NCBI GenBank assembly: GCA_035399845.1 | Contig: DAOPJV010000012.1 | Span: forward strand, 62,001 to 126,000 | From: ECT2AJA-110-A sp035399845 | GTDB lineage: Bacteria > Planctomycetota > Phycisphaerae > UBA1845 > UTPLA1 | Direction: 5' to 3' | DNA length: 64,000 nt | In this document: positions 41,309-51,108 of the stretch, piece by piece | How the letters are laid out: the number at the start of each line of letters is the position of its first letter | Position numbering within the stretch: the first letter of the stretch is position 1 | The notes under the pieces: model-generated | The model's database searches: none | What the model saw: the letters and a program-made list of their open reading frames with translations, nothing else | What the model was told of the DNA's origin: nothing | Program-made: the position numbers and the translations under genes

Positions 41309-43921
41309 TTAAGGACAGACGTTTCCGAGTTCCGCCTCGAACAGATGGACGTCGGCGACATCGACGACGTTGTCGCTATTCAGATCGCCGAACAGCCCCA
41401 CGCCCGTCATTCCGAACTGCGTCTGAAGCAAGGCAAAGTCGAGCATATCGACATCGCGATCGAAGTCGAAATCCCCCTCGCACGGCGCATTCAGCGGTGT
41501 CAGCTTGTACGCCGCGCCGCAGGCCGACGCGTCTGACGGACCGATCGGCTCGATGCGCACCCAATACACGCCCGGATTGAGGAACAGGAAGATATTGACG
41601 GGTGAACACGCGTTCACGGTCGCGCCGTCAATCAGGAAGCCGGGGCATCCGTTGGTGGCGTCGAGGAACAGCGCCTGTGCCGGGGATTCGGATTCGAATC
41701 GATAGGAGAAGTCGCTCGCCTCTGTCAGTTCGACCTGATACCAATCGACATCAACGACGATATTCTCGCCATCGAAATTGATCCCCGTCGTCCCGCAGTG
41801 AACTTCGCCGGGGATCATCGGCGTGAAAATCGGCGACGCCTGATCACAGCCGTAATTGGTGACGTCCACAAAACCGGCGGAACAGTCAGGCTCCCCTTCC
41901 GATATCCCCATCGGATCGCAGAACACTTTGCACCCGCATTCGATGCAGGAGGAATCGACGCCGAGAAAGACGCCAGACAGGCTTGAACAATCGTCGCTCG
42001 TGATGAACTGACACGCCAGCCCGTTGAGACAGCAGGCGCCCTTCGGAACCCCGCAATCCGCAATCGCGGCCAGACAGGTCTGATTCGCCACAAAGCGATC
42101 GTCCGGTCCGACACAATTCTCGATCGGCGTGTTGTTCGTGCAGGCGCCGTTCTGCTGATTGCAGCACGCGCCGAACGCCCCGCCCGGCGAGCCGAGCAGG
42201 CAGAACGCAAAGTCCGCGTTGTGCCGGAAAGGTCTGGGGTAGTCGGTAATCTCGCGCACGGAACCACCGCCCGTCGCGCTCGAATACGACCACAGAAAAT
42301 AGCATGTCGGATCACCATAGCCCACGATGGATATCCACCCGCGCGTCATCGCGACGGGTTCGATCAGCTCGACTTCGTATTCATTGACCTCGGATTCGTA
42401 ATAGACGATTCCTGTCGGTGTGCGAAGCGCCGGGATGAACTGCGAAGAGACGACCGGCCCGGGGTCACCTCCCTGATCCTCGTAGAACTTGATCTCGAAA
42501 TCCGGGAGCGGCTCCTCGCATTCCACAAAGGCCGTGGGATTGATCGGCTGAAGATCGAAGCCATAGAAACGCACATGCGTGATGACGCCGTTGACGCCCT
42601 CAAAGTCGTCATACACGACGGCGCCCCTGGAATTCTCCGACGTGTAGGCCGGCGTACGATCGAAATAGTCCGCCAGCGGCTGCGCAAAGAGCGTATTCGA
42701 CGGACACGTCGGCGGCGGCGGACACTCGGCGCACGTGGTCCCGGCGCCGATCCAGTTCCAGCCCTCATCGACGCATTCCGCCTGCGTCAGTTCAACGCAG
42801 AGGCTGTAGCCCATGCAGCAGCCGCCCGTGGGCGCCCCGCAGGTCGCCTGAACGAACTGACAGACGCCGTTGGGAACATACGTCTCATTGGGCCCCTGGC
42901 AGTCGGCCTCCAGGACACCATCCTCGCAGGTCAGCGCCCGCGTCTGGTCGTTGCCGCAACAGGCGCCGATCTCCACGCCGCAGGCGGGCGACAGATCCGC
43001 GCACAACGTGTCCGGCGTGAATCGCTGTGAAGGGCCCAGGCAGTTGACGATCTCAACGTTGTCTGTGCACGCGCCGACGGCGTCGTCACAACAGGCGCCG
43101 AACACACCGGAATAGGTACCGCGGATACACACCGCGAGGTCGATCGACTGTTCAACCTCGGCGCAGCCGGCGCAGACGGAGAAGTTGTCGCCGGGGCTTC
43201 TCGTCGGCGCCCACACGAAGTTGCAGAGCGGATCGCCCATGCCCAGGATGGAGATCCAGCCACGGGTGAGCACGCAGGCTTCCGGCAGAATCACCTCGTA
43301 TTCGTTGAGCTCGAATCCATCAATGTAGTACACGCCCGTCGGCGTTCGCGTCGCCGTCAGCGTGTAATCACAGATTGCTTCGGCCGGTCGATCGCCGAGG
43401 TCCGGATGAAACGATATCTGAAACGTGTTGTCCGTTTCGACACACTCGTCAAACTGCCCGCTCGGCGGAATGCCGAGATCAAACCCCCAGAACGTCACCT
43501 TCGTGATCGGGCCGACCAGCCCCGAAAAACGCTCGTAAAACCGAGTTCCCGCGCTCAGTTCCGACACGCCGGCCGACTGGAACTGAAATGGATTGGCGGG
43601 TCGCTGCGCAAAGAGCGAGTCCCCAGGGCAGCCCGACAACAACGGGCAGTCCGCGCAGGCGGTATCGGGGCCCAGCCATCGAAGGCCTTCCGTCAGGCAG
43701 CCCAGCTCCGTCGTGATATCGCACGTCGACTCCCCATAGCAGCATGCGCCCGTCACGGCGCCTCGCGGCGCCCCGTTCTCGTTTCCCAACGGCCCTGCTG
43801 ACGATTCGTCAGATGTTGAGGTCAGGATGGGCGAAACCGGCGGAGAATCCGCATGCGCGAATTGTGATGCAGCCAGGAAGAGTATCGAAATGAGCGCGCA
43901 ATGGATGACCGATCGATTCAT
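41309..43921 (-). CDS. Secreted Cys-rich protein with an internal tandem duplication and dockerin-like C terminus
   Basis: 870 residues with a signal peptide (ISILFLAASQFAHA). It contains about seven Cys-rich GACC/GGCC units, such as GACCYGESTCDI and GACCNQQNGACTN. Residues 58-315 and 366-625 are a tandem duplication: both have LFAQP or LFAQR, a GFDL segment, RTPTG(I/V)xYY, NEYEV, TRGWISI and GDPxC(N/Y)F. A beta-rich domain with CGTTGINFDGENIVVDVDWY follows. The C terminus has two calcium-loop repeats (GDFDFDRDVDMLDF, GDLNSDNVVDVADV). It is probably a cell-surface or matrix protein. No enzymatic domain is recognised. Confidence 0.8.
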   Translation of the reverse strand: MNRSVIHCALISILFLAASQFAHADSPPVSPILTSTSDESSAGPLGNENGAPRGAVTGACCYGESTCDITTELGCLTEGLRWLGPDTACADCPLLSGCPGDSLFAQRPANPFQFQSAGVSELSAGTRFYERFSGLVGPITKVTFWGFDLGIPPSGQFDECVETDNTFQISFHPDLGDRPAEAICDYTLTATRTPTGVYYIDGFELNEYEVILPEACVLTRGWISILGMGDPLCNFVWAPTRSPGDNFSVCAGCAEVEQSIDLAVCIRGTYSGVFGACCDDAVGACTDNVEIVNCLGPSQRFTPDTLCADLSPACGVEIGACCGNDQTRALTCEDGVLEADCQGPNETYVPNGVCQFVQATCGAPTGGCCMGYSLCVELTQAECVDEGWNWIGAGTTCAECPPPPTCPSNTLFAQPLADYFDRTPAYTSENSRGAVVYDDFEGVNGVITHVRFYGFDLQPINPTAFVECEEPLPDFEIKFYEDQGGDPGPVVSSQFIPALRTPTGIVYYESEVNEYEVELIEPVAMTRGWISIVGYGDPTCYFLWSYSSATGGGSVREITDYPRPFRHNADFAFCLLGSPGGAFGACCNQQNGACTNNTPIENCVGPDDRFVANQTCLAAIADCGVPKGACCLNGLACQFITSDDCSSLSGVFLGVDSSCIECGCKVFCDPMGISEGEPDCSAGFVDVTNYGCDQASPIFTPMIPGEVHCGTTGINFDGENIVVDVDWYQVELTEASDFSYRFESESPAQALFLDATNGCPGFLIDGATVNACSPVNIFLFLNPGVYWVRIEPIGPSDASACGAAYKLTPLNAPCEGDFDFDRDVDMLDFALLQTQFGMTGVGLFGDLNSDNVVDVADVHLFEAELGNVCP

Positions 43922-44167
43922 GTCGGCAAAGCCTCCCGGGTTGGCCTACTCGGAGAATCGGCTCAGTAATCCGAGCTTTTCGCGTTGCTGCGAAAAGAAC
44001 GCGAAAATGGCGGCTTCACAGAGAAATCGTTGAATCCGCCAATCGACAACGTTAGCATGAAACGGACCTCTGTTTCAAGCCAAAGTTGCGAATCAACCGA
44101 TCGATCGCACGAACAGGGCTTGAGCGAAACCACCTTTTCCGGCGAGCCAGTCACGGAGACGTTGTGC

Positions 44168-45010
44168 ATGCCCAGCCGCCTTGCCTCCGCAATCGCAGCC
44201 TCGATCGCCCTCCTGACCTGCAGCACGCTTCCGGCCGATGGTGTTGTGACGGTTCGCCTGCGCTCATCTCAGGCCAATGCAACGCTATTGCCCGGCGCAA
44301 CAATCGACTGGCGAATCGAGGTCGAAGTCTCGCAGGGTGACAACGCGGGCCTGGCCCTGTTTCTCGCCGATCTCACGCAATCGCCCGCCAATCCGCAGGT
44401 ATTCGATATTCCGCCGGCCGCGAGCGTTCCGCCGCAGATGCAGAACTTTGACGCGCCCAATGGTTACGCCAATCCCGGCGCCGGCTACGTCGGTGTTCAG
44501 GTCGGCGATCCCGGACAGCGAAACCTCCGCCAGATCGGCGGCGCCCAGAATGGCTTCGGCCAGGCGGGGACGACGATGGGGCAATCGACAAATGTCGTCG
44601 CCGGCGTCGGTCAACCCGGACCCATCATCGTCGCGGATGGCGCCTTCCCGGCGCCCGGCGTTCCCGGCTCGTATTCGATCCTTCTGGAGAACGTCGTCGC
44701 GAACACCTTCGTGTCCGTCAATACGGCGCCGGCCGTGTCGCCGGCCAGCCCGGCCGCAGTGCTCCCTGTCGAATCGATGCTGACTTTCACTGTTGACGAC
44801 ACGACGCCGCTTCGTGGCGATATGAACTGCGACGGTATTGTCGATTCTCGTGACGTGGCGCCCTTCTCCGTCGCCCTGACGGACGCGGCCTCCTATCCGG
44901 GCATGTATCCGTTCTGCATGATTTCTCAGGCGGATGTCAACAACGATACATCCATCGATACCAACGACATCAGCGAATTCGTCGCCTGTCTGCTCACGGG
45001 TTGCCCCTGA
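44168..45010 (+). CDS. Secreted protein with dockerin-like C terminus, unknown
   Basis: About 280 residues. The signal peptide is PSRLASAIAASIALLTCSTL followed by PADG. The middle is Gly/Ala/Pro/Asn-rich and beta-like, with no recognised fold. The C terminus has DMNCDGIVDSRDVAPFSVAL and DVNNDTSIDTNDISEFVACL, the paired calcium loops seen in many planctomycete exported proteins. The ATG at 44168 begins the signal; a longer frame upstream does not look like a signal. The 246 bp between this gene and the divergent Cys-rich gene contain a 7-bp hairpin at 43976-43997, which is possibly regulatory. Confidence 0.7.
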   Translation: MPSRLASAIAASIALLTCSTLPADGVVTVRLRSSQANATLLPGATIDWRIEVEVSQGDNAGLALFLADLTQSPANPQVFDIPPAASVPPQMQNFDAPNGYANPGAGYVGVQVGDPGQRNLRQIGGAQNGFGQAGTTMGQSTNVVAGVGQPGPIIVADGAFPAPGVPGSYSILLENVVANTFVSVNTAPAVSPASPAAVLPVESMLTFTVDDTTPLRGDMNCDGIVDSRDVAPFSVALTDAASYPGMYPFCMISQADVNNDTSIDTNDISEFVACLLTGCP

Positions 45011-45076
45011 TTCCGGGACCGCCCGCGTTTTCATTCAACGTAGCCAATCGATCAACTCTTGTAGGAGGGGAAGACC

Positions 45077-46678
45077 ATGATTGACCTTGCTTCCACGCGC
45101 TCTCGACTGATCGTCGGGGCGCTCGTCGCAGTTGTCATCACCTGCGCGAACGTCGCCAGGGCGCAAAGCGGCGCCTGCTGTCTCAACGGAATGTGTACCG
45201 ATGTCGTCGGGCCCCTCGCCTGTACCGGCCCCGGCGGCATCTACCTTGGAGAAGGAACCGCCTGCGAATCGGATGGCTATCTGTGCGACTTCGGCGCCTG
45301 CTGCACGGGCGAAGGATGTCTCCAGCTGCTCCAGATCGAGTGCAATCAGGCGGGCGGCGTCTTCCAGACGGGCGCCGAGTGCGGTGAAGGATTCTGCGGC
45401 GCCTGCTGCACGCTGGAAGGCCAGTGCATCGACTCCACATCGGACCAATGCGCCAATCTGGACGGGGCCACGTTCTTCGCCGGCCAGACCTGCGAAAGCA
45501 ATCCATGCGGTCCGCCGCCAACGGGCGCCTGCTGCGACAACAGCGCCTGCTTCGACAACATCCTTGAAGACGCCTGCGTCAGTGGCGGCCGCCTCTGGGC
45601 GGGCCCCAACACGACGTGCAATGACGAGCCGCTCCCCTGCGATGCCGGCGCCTGCTGCGTTGGTACAAACTGCGTCTTCGTGATTCCGGCGCAGTGCGCC
45701 AGCCAGGGCGGTCAGTTCCTGGGGGGCCCCTGTTCCTCAGGCGCCTGCGCCCCGCCCAGCGGCGCCTGCTGCTCCGGCACGAATTGTGTCATCACGATCC
45801 CCGAAAACTGCACGGAGGAACTCGGCCGCGTCTATCTGGGCGACGGAACAACATGCGAAGGCGATCCCTGCGGCGAACCCATGGACCCGACGGGCGCCTG
45901 CTGCACAGAGTCCTTTGGCTGCCTCAACGATGTCACCGCCACGCAGTGTGCCCTGAGCAACGGCCTCTACGCCGGAAACAACACGACCTGTGCGAGCGGC
46001 ATCTGCGATCTCGGCGCCTGCTGCCGCGGATCGACCTGCACGTTCGACTTCCAGATCGCCTGCATTCAGGCCGGCGGTGAATACCTCGGAAGCGGCGTGA
46101 CCTGCGAGAACTTCCCCTGCGGACTGCCGCCTGTCGGCGCCTGCTGCCGATTCGAAGGCGGTTGCGAGAACGATGTGGCCGCCTCGGCCTGCACCGGGTC
46201 CGACAGCTGGCTTGGCGCCGGAACACAGTGCACGGCCAACGCCTGCACTCCCGGCGCCTGCTGCAACGAAAGCGGCTGCTCGGATATCTCTGAAGCGGAG
46301 TGCGGCGCCATCGGTGGCCTGTTCATTCCGGGACAGGATTGCGCCAGCGGCGCCTGCAACGCCGGCGCCTGCTGCCTCGACGGGTTCTGCGGAATGGCGC
46401 CCGCATTCAGCTGTTTCCTCGCCGGCCGCACCTTCATCGGCGCGGGGGTTCCGTGTGATCCGAATCCCTGCCTGCCGTGCGCCACGTGCCATGGCGACGC
46501 CGACGAGAACGGCGAAATCAACGGCCTGGATATCGAAGCGATGGTCGACTGCCTGCTCGGCGCCGATCCCCTCACGTGTAAATGCGCCGACATGAACATG
46601 GACGGAACCGTCGGCCTCGACGACGTCAGCGCGTTCGCCACTGTCGTGCTTGCCGGCGGCGTCTGCGAAGGCGGTTGA
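45077..46678 (+). CDS. Secreted protein with eleven GACC cysteine repeats and dockerin-like C terminus
   Basis: 533 residues. A signal peptide (LIVGALVAVVITCANVARA) is followed by eleven repeats of about 38-45 residues. Each begins GACC, such as GACCLNGMC, GACCTGEGC and GACCRGSTC, and has a Gly-rich middle with FLG or YLG and a Cys pair near the end. At the DNA level each repeat start reads GGCGCCTGCTG. The C terminus has two calcium-loop repeats (GDADENGEINGLDI, DMNMDGTVGLDDV). The even Cys content suggests disulfide-linked small units, making a rod or matrix. An AGGAGGGG ribosome binding site is present upstream, and a terminator follows the stop. Confidence 0.8.
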   Translation: MIDLASTRSRLIVGALVAVVITCANVARAQSGACCLNGMCTDVVGPLACTGPGGIYLGEGTACESDGYLCDFGACCTGEGCLQLLQIECNQAGGVFQTGAECGEGFCGACCTLEGQCIDSTSDQCANLDGATFFAGQTCESNPCGPPPTGACCDNSACFDNILEDACVSGGRLWAGPNTTCNDEPLPCDAGACCVGTNCVFVIPAQCASQGGQFLGGPCSSGACAPPSGACCSGTNCVITIPENCTEELGRVYLGDGTTCEGDPCGEPMDPTGACCTESFGCLNDVTATQCALSNGLYAGNNTTCASGICDLGACCRGSTCTFDFQIACIQAGGEYLGSGVTCENFPCGLPPVGACCRFEGGCENDVAASACTGSDSWLGAGTQCTANACTPGACCNESGCSDISEAECGAIGGLFIPGQDCASGACNAGACCLDGFCGMAPAFSCFLAGRTFIGAGVPCDPNPCLPCATCHGDADENGEINGLDIEAMVDCLLGADPLTCKCADMNMDGTVGLDDVSAFATVVLAGGVCEGG

Positions 46679-46714
46679 TTCCGGCGGAAACTTCGCCGTC
46701 CGTTTCATCAATCG

Positions 46715-46766
46715 AACCGGCGTTCCCTCGTGACGACAACAGGCGTCCCGAGGAACGCCGGTTTTT
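46715..46766 (+). terminator. Intrinsic terminator after the GACC-repeat gene
   Basis: A long hairpin: AACCGGCGTTCC plus CTCG on the left and CGAGGAACGCCGGTT on the right, with one bulged C and a 20-nt loop, followed by a run of five T. It lies between two convergent genes and fits the plus-strand gene best. Confidence 0.8.
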
Positions 46767-46796
46767 CCCTGCCTGAATCTCTGAACGCTGACGCGG

Positions 46797-47552
46797 CTAA
46801 CGCGTGGGCGCGCGCCGACCTCGCCGCCGGCTCGGACGCGCGTCCAGCGTCGTCCTGAGGCTGGCGGTCAGCACTGCGATGAGCATGTTGAACGCGCGCC
46901 GTTTCCCGGCGCCGACAAAACGCTGATTCACTTCCAGCTCGATACCCAGGTATTCCGTCGTTCCGAACCGCCTGCGAAACGCCGTCGTCAGACCGTCCGC
47001 GGCGCCGCGATAGGGATAATTCAGGCGCACACGAATCGCCGGATCCAGCGATCGAATGGCGTCCCGCCAACGGCGACAGAATGACGCCTCGGCCCTGCGC
47101 CGCGGATCATACAGCAAGCCCACATCCGCGTTCCGCAACACGCCGTTCATCTGCGGTGTAAACGTGTGCGCCCCGATGTGCAGCGCCGTCCCGTTGGATT
47201 CAACCGCCTCACGCACCGCCGCCTCAACGCGAGACCGATGCGTCTCATAGACGGATGTGATCAACGCGCGCCGATCCGCCCGCGACAGCGATTTCGAGAA
47301 CTCCGAAAACAGACTTGGATGCCAGGGCGATCGATTGACCTCGATCAGCAGCCGAGTGATCTCATGTACAACGATCGGCGCATCAACCGCGTCGGCTATC
47401 CGGCGCCCCAGCGTCAGTGACCCCGGATCCCAGCCTCGATGTGACGCCAGCGCCCGCCTGGCCGCCGCGCCCTGAAACAGCGACGCGAAGGCGCGCGGTG
47501 TGCGATTGCCCGCGTGTTCACAGGAAACAACGACGCCCCACGCCCTAGGCAT
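46797..47552 (-). CDS. N-formylglutamate amidohydrolase family protein
   Basis: 251 residues with the family blocks VVVSCEHAGNRTPRAF near the N terminus, HRGWDPGSLTLG, and LIEVNRSPWHPSLFSEFSKS. GAHTFTP supplies a further metal or substrate His. The family hydrolyses N-formylglutamate or related N-acyl amino acids with zinc. It overlaps the GCS2-type ligase gene by 8 bp and is the last gene of a six-gene minus-strand run. That suggests it edits or hydrolyses a Glu-containing amide from the ligases and does not act in histidine degradation. Confidence 0.85.
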   Translation of the reverse strand: MPRAWGVVVSCEHAGNRTPRAFASLFQGAAARRALASHRGWDPGSLTLGRRIADAVDAPIVVHEITRLLIEVNRSPWHPSLFSEFSKSLSRADRRALITSVYETHRSRVEAAVREAVESNGTALHIGAHTFTPQMNGVLRNADVGLLYDPRRRAEASFCRRWRDAIRSLDPAIRVRLNYPYRGAADGLTTAFRRRFGTTEYLGIELEVNQRFVGAGKRRAFNMLIAVLTASLRTTLDARPSRRRGRRAPTR

Positions 47553-48783
47553 CGAACAGCGTTCCCGCCTGCAGACAGTCGCAGAGTTCCCGATAGGCGC
47601 CCTCGATCGTCCGTCGATCCGGCGCGTCCCCGAGGCGCCGCAGGAGGCGCCGCGACAACGGTCCCTTCTCGACGACGACGTCCATCGCGTTTCGCGATCT
47701 CTCGGAGACAGCCACCCTCACGTTCGTAACTTCGACAAGATGTCGCCAGATGTCGCGGACCGTGTATCGCGCCGTGCCCTCGAGCCCGAGCGCCCTGAGA
47801 TAGTCCATGTTCTCGATGATCGCGAGTTCGCCTTCCTCGATGACCTGCAGATGCAGCTCGGCCAGCGCCCCGACACTCCACGCCTTCTGACGCTCGAATG
47901 GGCAGAATCGTTCATCAACGATCGCCCGCAGCGCCGCCACGATCATCTGCAGAATGGCGATGTCCGCCGCCGGGCACTCCTGGACGTCGAGGGTGCGGAT
48001 CTCGATGGCGCTGCGATCGAATCGCGCAATCGCGCCGCGCGCATTGGCCCACTCGAACTGCAGGATTCCCTCCGGGTCATGCGGCGCCAGATCCTTGTAG
48101 ATGTGCTGCAGAATCATCCGATCGTATTCCGCTCGCGAGAACGCCGCCTCGGGAATGACCTGCCCGGAGACGGAGGGGATCTTTCGCGAGTTGTAGCGAT
48201 AGGTTTCGAGCCGCGTGTCGATCACGCCTGTCGGCGCTCCATCCATCACGGGTGAGCTGGCGGCCAGCGCCGGCAGGATGGGCATCAGCAGACGAATCGC
48301 GGCGTGCAGCCGGCCAAACTCGTCGTCTCCGGAGAACGGCAGATTCAGGTGTGTCGATTGCAGGTTGGACCATCCGTGTCCCCGACAATCGAAAATGCGA
48401 TTGAACGCCTCGTACACGGGGCTGTATTCGTGGGGCCACAGCTTCGTCTGCGTGTGTGGATCCATCCACGGGTGCATGGCCGTCGGCATGAGGCGGCCGC
48501 CGTGCGCATCGAGGATTTCGTTGATCCGCCGAACGTCGGCGTCGAACTTCTCGGCGAGATCCGTCAGCTTCCCCGCCGGACCGTTCGTCTTCAGTTCGAT
48601 GACGTGAAGGGCGAGTTCGTTCGACCAGCTCAGCTCGCCCATTTCCACTTCGGATTCGTAAGCCCCCGCAATCGCGTGCAGGACGCGATCGGACGCGGGA
48701 AAGACGTCGAGCGTCTTCGCGTCGACGATCATGTACTCCAGCTCAACGCCGAAGCAGTCGAACAAGTGGTAGTCAGCGCTCAC
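47545..48783 (-). CDS. GCS2-type carboxylate-amine ligase
   Basis: 412 residues of the glutamate-cysteine ligase 2 family. FGVELEYMIVDAKTLDVFPA holds the N-terminal ELE(Y/F) metal-site motif. MHPWMDPHT, HGWSNLQSTHLNLPFS and RSAIEIRTLDVQECP follow, the last containing the ATP-metal EIR. Such enzymes join an amino acid to a carboxylate with ATP; gamma-glutamylcysteine synthesis is one case. Its place between RimK-like and amidohydrolase genes, with 4-bp and 8-bp overlaps, favours a special peptide or amide product. The true substrates are unknown. Confidence 0.88.
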   Translation of the reverse strand: MSADYHLFDCFGVELEYMIVDAKTLDVFPASDRVLHAIAGAYESEVEMGELSWSNELALHVIELKTNGPAGKLTDLAEKFDADVRRINEILDAHGGRLMPTAMHPWMDPHTQTKLWPHEYSPVYEAFNRIFDCRGHGWSNLQSTHLNLPFSGDDEFGRLHAAIRLLMPILPALAASSPVMDGAPTGVIDTRLETYRYNSRKIPSVSGQVIPEAAFSRAEYDRMILQHIYKDLAPHDPEGILQFEWANARGAIARFDRSAIEIRTLDVQECPAADIAILQMIVAALRAIVDERFCPFERQKAWSVGALAELHLQVIEEGELAIIENMDYLRALGLEGTARYTVRDIWRHLVEVTNVRVAVSERSRNAMDVVVEKGPLSRRLLRRLGDAPDRRTIEGAYRELCDCLQAGTLFDA

Positions 48784-50252
48784 GAACGATCTCCATTCAC
48801 GCCTTTTTTCTTCTGAACGCGGGCGGCGAAGACCCGCATGACGGCATCGTAGAGTTCATTCTTCAGGATTCGATCTTCGTATCCCGCGTCGATGCTGGGA
48901 TTGTCGTTGACTTCGATGATATACGCCTTGTTGCGGACAAACTTCAGGTCAACGCCGTAAAGGCTGTCGCCGATCAGTCGGGCCGACGCGACGGCGGCCT
49001 TGAGCACGGCCTTGGGGACATCGATCAGAGGAACGGCTTCGACGTCACCGTAGGACTCCGACCCGCCGTTGGCGTTACGAATCTGCCAATGCTGTTTGGC
49101 CATGAAATAGCGGCAGGCGTACAGCGGCTCGCGATCGATCACGCCGATGCGCCAGTCGTAATCCGTCGGCATGAATTCCTGGGCGACGAGCATGTCGCTC
49201 TTGGCCAGGATTCGATCGATCGTTTCGTCGAGCGCCTCGGGCGTTTCCGCCTTGTACACGCCCTGTGAAAACGAGCTGTCGGGCAGCTTGAGAATGCAGG
49301 GATAGCCGATCTCCTCAGCTACGCAGTCCCGATTCTTCCGATGGACGATCAGGGTCCTGGGAATCGCGATCCGATGACGCGCCAGGAGTTCCGTCAGGTA
49401 AACCTTGTTGGTACAGCGGGCGATCGAGTCGGCGTCGTCGATGGACACAAGCTCATTGGCGATCGCCCGCCGGGCGAAGCGATACGTGTGGTGATTGACC
49501 TGCGTTGTTTCGCGGATGAACAGCGCATCGAATTCGGCCACGCGATCGTAATCCGATCGCGTGATGAACTCGACGGCGAATTTCTGTCGCCTGGCGGCTT
49601 CGGCGAACTTGCGGAGCGCCGCCTTGTTCGAGGGCGGCAGCGGCTCGTCATCGTTCACGAGGATCGCCATGTCGAACTGTGTTCGGCTCGACCGCTTGGC
49701 CGGGAACCGATTGCGCTTGAAGAACGTCTCCGCTGACTCTATGACGAAACCGCGATGGGCTTCCGAAATGTCGTCGCCCGAGATCGCGCGAATCGACCGC
49801 ATCCGCCAGGCTTCCCCGTCCCACTCGAACTCGGCGCGCAGCAGCGGCGCCTGGAACGTGTTGAAGAGCCGCAGGCTCAGTTCGTCGTATCGCTTCGCCA
49901 GGTTCCGGCCGAAGTAAATACTGAGCGCGAAGGTCGGCGACTTGATTCCCCGCAGGCTCTTCTGAATCAGCTCGTCGATTTCCTCCGCCATGAACCGGGA
50001 AATCGAAGGTGTCTGAAGATCCTGAATCGTCGTGATGCTCGGCAGCGGTTTGTGCCCCCGCGCGAGCGCCAGCAGCGACACGTAATATCCCATGCTCTGG
50101 TACTTGTACGAACGACAGAGGTTGAACACCTTCAGCGATCGTGTCGTACTGTACGCCGGATCTGTCAGGTAATCCCTCGCCGATACGACAGGGACGCCCG
50201 GAACATGCAATGACCAGTTTTTCGGATTGTTGACGACGATCAGATTCGCCAC
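48780..50252 (-). CDS. RimK-family ATP-grasp ligase with extra N-terminal domain
   Basis: 490 residues. The C-terminal ATP-grasp domain (about 265-480) has PCILKLPDSSFSQGVYKAET, VAQEFMPTDYDWRIGVID and VDLKFVRNKAYIIEVNDNPS. This gives the ATP-binding Lys and the metal-binding Glu/Asn of the RimK group. The N-terminal half is the domain found in many RimK-like proteins of such clusters. RimK enzymes add glutamate or related amino acids to a carboxyl end. It sits between the C39-like peptidase and the GCS2-type gene, with which it overlaps by 4 bp. The target is unknown. Confidence 0.88.
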   Translation of the reverse strand: MANLIVVNNPKNWSLHVPGVPVVSARDYLTDPAYSTTRSLKVFNLCRSYKYQSMGYYVSLLALARGHKPLPSITTIQDLQTPSISRFMAEEIDELIQKSLRGIKSPTFALSIYFGRNLAKRYDELSLRLFNTFQAPLLRAEFEWDGEAWRMRSIRAISGDDISEAHRGFVIESAETFFKRNRFPAKRSSRTQFDMAILVNDDEPLPPSNKAALRKFAEAARRQKFAVEFITRSDYDRVAEFDALFIRETTQVNHHTYRFARRAIANELVSIDDADSIARCTNKVYLTELLARHRIAIPRTLIVHRKNRDCVAEEIGYPCILKLPDSSFSQGVYKAETPEALDETIDRILAKSDMLVAQEFMPTDYDWRIGVIDREPLYACRYFMAKQHWQIRNANGGSESYGDVEAVPLIDVPKAVLKAAVASARLIGDSLYGVDLKFVRNKAYIIEVNDNPSIDAGYEDRILKNELYDAVMRVFAARVQKKKGVNGDRS

Positions 50253-50291
50253 GTGTGCAGCCCTTTGCGTCAGAACGACGCGTCGAACGAT

Positions 50292-50996
50292 CTAAGACTT
50301 CTGTTCGATAATCAGCAGGTTGGCGTCATAGGTGACGACGCCGAGCAGTATAGCGCCCAACACCCGCTCGATCGACTCCGAGTAGAAATGCGTATGCGAG
50401 AACGGATTCGTCGCCAGCGGATCCGCGACGACAACCTCCCGCTGCGACTTGTCATATCCGCACAGAACGACAAAGTGCCCCACGGGCGTGCCGCGAATAT
50501 CATCTTCCGTGTTCGTGGCGCCGATCTCGCGCACGCTTCGATAGAGATACGTCGCGCTGAGCCCCGTCACGATGGGCAGCCCCTGCTTCAGTGGTTCGCG
50601 AATGAGCTTCGCCGTCAGATCGCGAAACCTGAGCTCGCCACCGAGCCGAATGAACTCGAGATAACCGGCGATGGCGCCACGGAGTTTCGGATCGGGCTTG
50701 GCGTCCGCCTGCGCCCGCAGTTTCTCAGCAATGTCCACACCCCGCACGGCGAACCATGTTGGATCGAATACGTGCAGGTTGTACGTGTAAATCGTCGCGC
50801 TGTAGCCGCGACGCAGGGCATGACAGGCCAGATAGACCGCGAGCGTGCCACCTTCGCCGAGGGCGTCCACTTCCTCGATAACGCGGTCAAGCGGAATCGT
50901 GTCTTCGTAATAGTTATAAACGGCATGCAGGCATGTCGGACCACATGTCGTCTCGTTCGGTTGTGCGGAAATACTGAAATCGAGCTGTGCCTTCAA
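50292..50996 (-). CDS. C39-like cysteine peptidase
   Basis: 234 residues with no signal peptide. The catalytic Cys is in QPNETTCGPTCLHAVYNYY, the His in GTPVGHFVVLCGYD, and the Asp in VVVADPLATNPF. These give the papain-like C39/bacteriocin-processing fold. It may cut a peptide or amide made by the RimK-like and GCS2-type ligases next to it; peptidases of this family are commonly adjacent to such ligases. The substrate is unknown. Confidence 0.85.
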   Translation of the reverse strand: MKAQLDFSISAQPNETTCGPTCLHAVYNYYEDTIPLDRVIEEVDALGEGGTLAVYLACHALRRGYSATIYTYNLHVFDPTWFAVRGVDIAEKLRAQADAKPDPKLRGAIAGYLEFIRLGGELRFRDLTAKLIREPLKQGLPIVTGLSATYLYRSVREIGATNTEDDIRGTPVGHFVVLCGYDKSQREVVVADPLATNPFSHTHFYSESIERVLGAILLGVVTYDANLLIIEQKS

Positions 50997-51108
50997 GCCT
51001 CTTGCGGTCCTCGCTACGGGTCGTCGCCGCAGATACTAGCACAACGCGCGGCGACATCCAGTGGAAAGCCAGGGGCGACTTCCGAATTTCGAATCGCCGC
51101 CGACGCCG

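Noticed and set aside
41376..43801. Several plus-strand frames opposite the Cys-rich gene
   Set aside because: They are antisense shadows of a strong coding frame with signal peptide and repeats and have no domains of their own.
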